From JABJJH01 sp047631095 (lineage in GTDB: Bacteria; Pseudomonadota; Alphaproteobacteria; UBA8366; GCA-2717185): a stretch of 5,920 nucleotides of DNA. The DNA is taken from positions 1 to 5,920 of the forward strand of contig JBLHZD010000262.1 of NCBI GenBank assembly GCA_047631095.1, written 5' to 3'. The notes below the pieces were generated by a model. The model did no database searches and had not been told where the DNA came from. It saw only the letters and a program-made list of their open reading frames with translations. Both the position numbers and the translations under genes were made by a program. This document shows positions 5,902 to 5,920 of the stretch, piece after piece (position 1 is the first letter of the stretch; each line of letters starts with the position of its first letter).

Positions 5902-5920
5902 ATGTGGACATCAGAAAACC
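5902..5920 (+). CDS. IS5-family transposase, N-terminus only (runs off the right edge)
   Basis: ATG 5902-5904 begins MWTSEN before the window ends. Many IS5-family DDE transposases of proteobacteria begin MWTxENR followed by a domain resembling LRYPSDLTDEEW, so this start is recognisable from memory of the family. The strong ribosome binding site and the break in host homology at about 5819 agree. With only six residues visible, subgroup and intactness cannot be judged. Confidence 0.55.

Larger units (their letters stand above)
5820..5920 (+). mobile_element. left end of a probable IS5-family insertion sequence (partial)
   Basis: Host homology stops at about 5819, exactly at the expected C-terminus of the reductase. 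The following 80 bp carry no gene and lead into a transposase start at 5902. The stretch contains a perfect 9-bp inverted repeat (5841-5849 and 5863-5871). The sequence beginning about 5823 (GTGTCCGTCCGAAAAG) is a candidate terminal repeat, and TCA at 5820-5822 a candidate target duplication of the TNA kind known for some IS5-family groups. Neither can be confirmed without the right end, which lies outside the window. The boundary is an estimate. Confidence 0.5.

Noticed and set aside
5820..5918. A genuine C-terminal extension of the reductase, since the frame stays open to the window end
   Set aside because: Family members end at about LVLDL. The extra residues resemble nothing, and the DNA leads into a transposase start in another frame.

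Overview
The window is GC-rich, densely packed bacterial DNA. Its gene content and codon choice (many GCG, CGC, GGC, GAT) suggest a proteobacterium, most likely an alphaproteobacterium. That assignment is inference, because there is no rRNA or other taxonomic marker here.

Layout. (1) 1-87, minus strand: an open frame running off the left edge, unidentified and weak. (2) 130-824, plus: a LysR-type regulator gene broken by an internal deletion that removed roughly 55-60 codons between the helix-turn-helix and the ligand-binding domain and also shifted the frame. (3) 838-3413, minus: an apparent three-gene operon, transcribed from right to left: an intact LysR-type regulator starting at TTG, an isocitrate lyase/PEP mutase superfamily enzyme, and a TauE/SafE-type membrane exporter. 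(4) 3414-3552: an AT-rich divergent control region with an array of GAATTAT half-sites in alternating orientation and a separate GC-rich inverted repeat. (5) 3553-5819, plus: an AhpD/carboxymuconolactone decarboxylase-fold protein with an intact CxxCxxxH site, followed by a large fusion oxidoreductase (PNPOx-like split barrel, then a phthalate-dioxygenase-reductase-type flavin and NAD module, then a plant-type 2Fe-2S domain). A single-base frameshift at about 5640 separates the 2Fe-2S domain from the rest. (6) About 5820-5920: the left end of what looks like an IS5-family insertion sequence, with the first six codons of its transposase (MWTSEN) behind a strong ribosome binding site.

How it fits together. 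The intact LysR regulator probably controls both directions from the shared 139-bp region: its own operon and the AhpD/oxidoreductase pair. The AhpD-like thiol protein and the NAD(P)H-flavin-iron-sulfur reductase look like a redox or detoxification pair. The PEP-mutase-like enzyme and the TauE-type exporter look like a carbon-sulfur or organic-acid metabolism pair. Substrates cannot be read from the sequence.

Two of the main genes are broken and an insertion sequence abuts the second, so the locus looks as if it is decaying, unless the frameshift at 5640 is a sequencing error. The most unusual elements are the triple-domain oxidoreductase and the half-site array.
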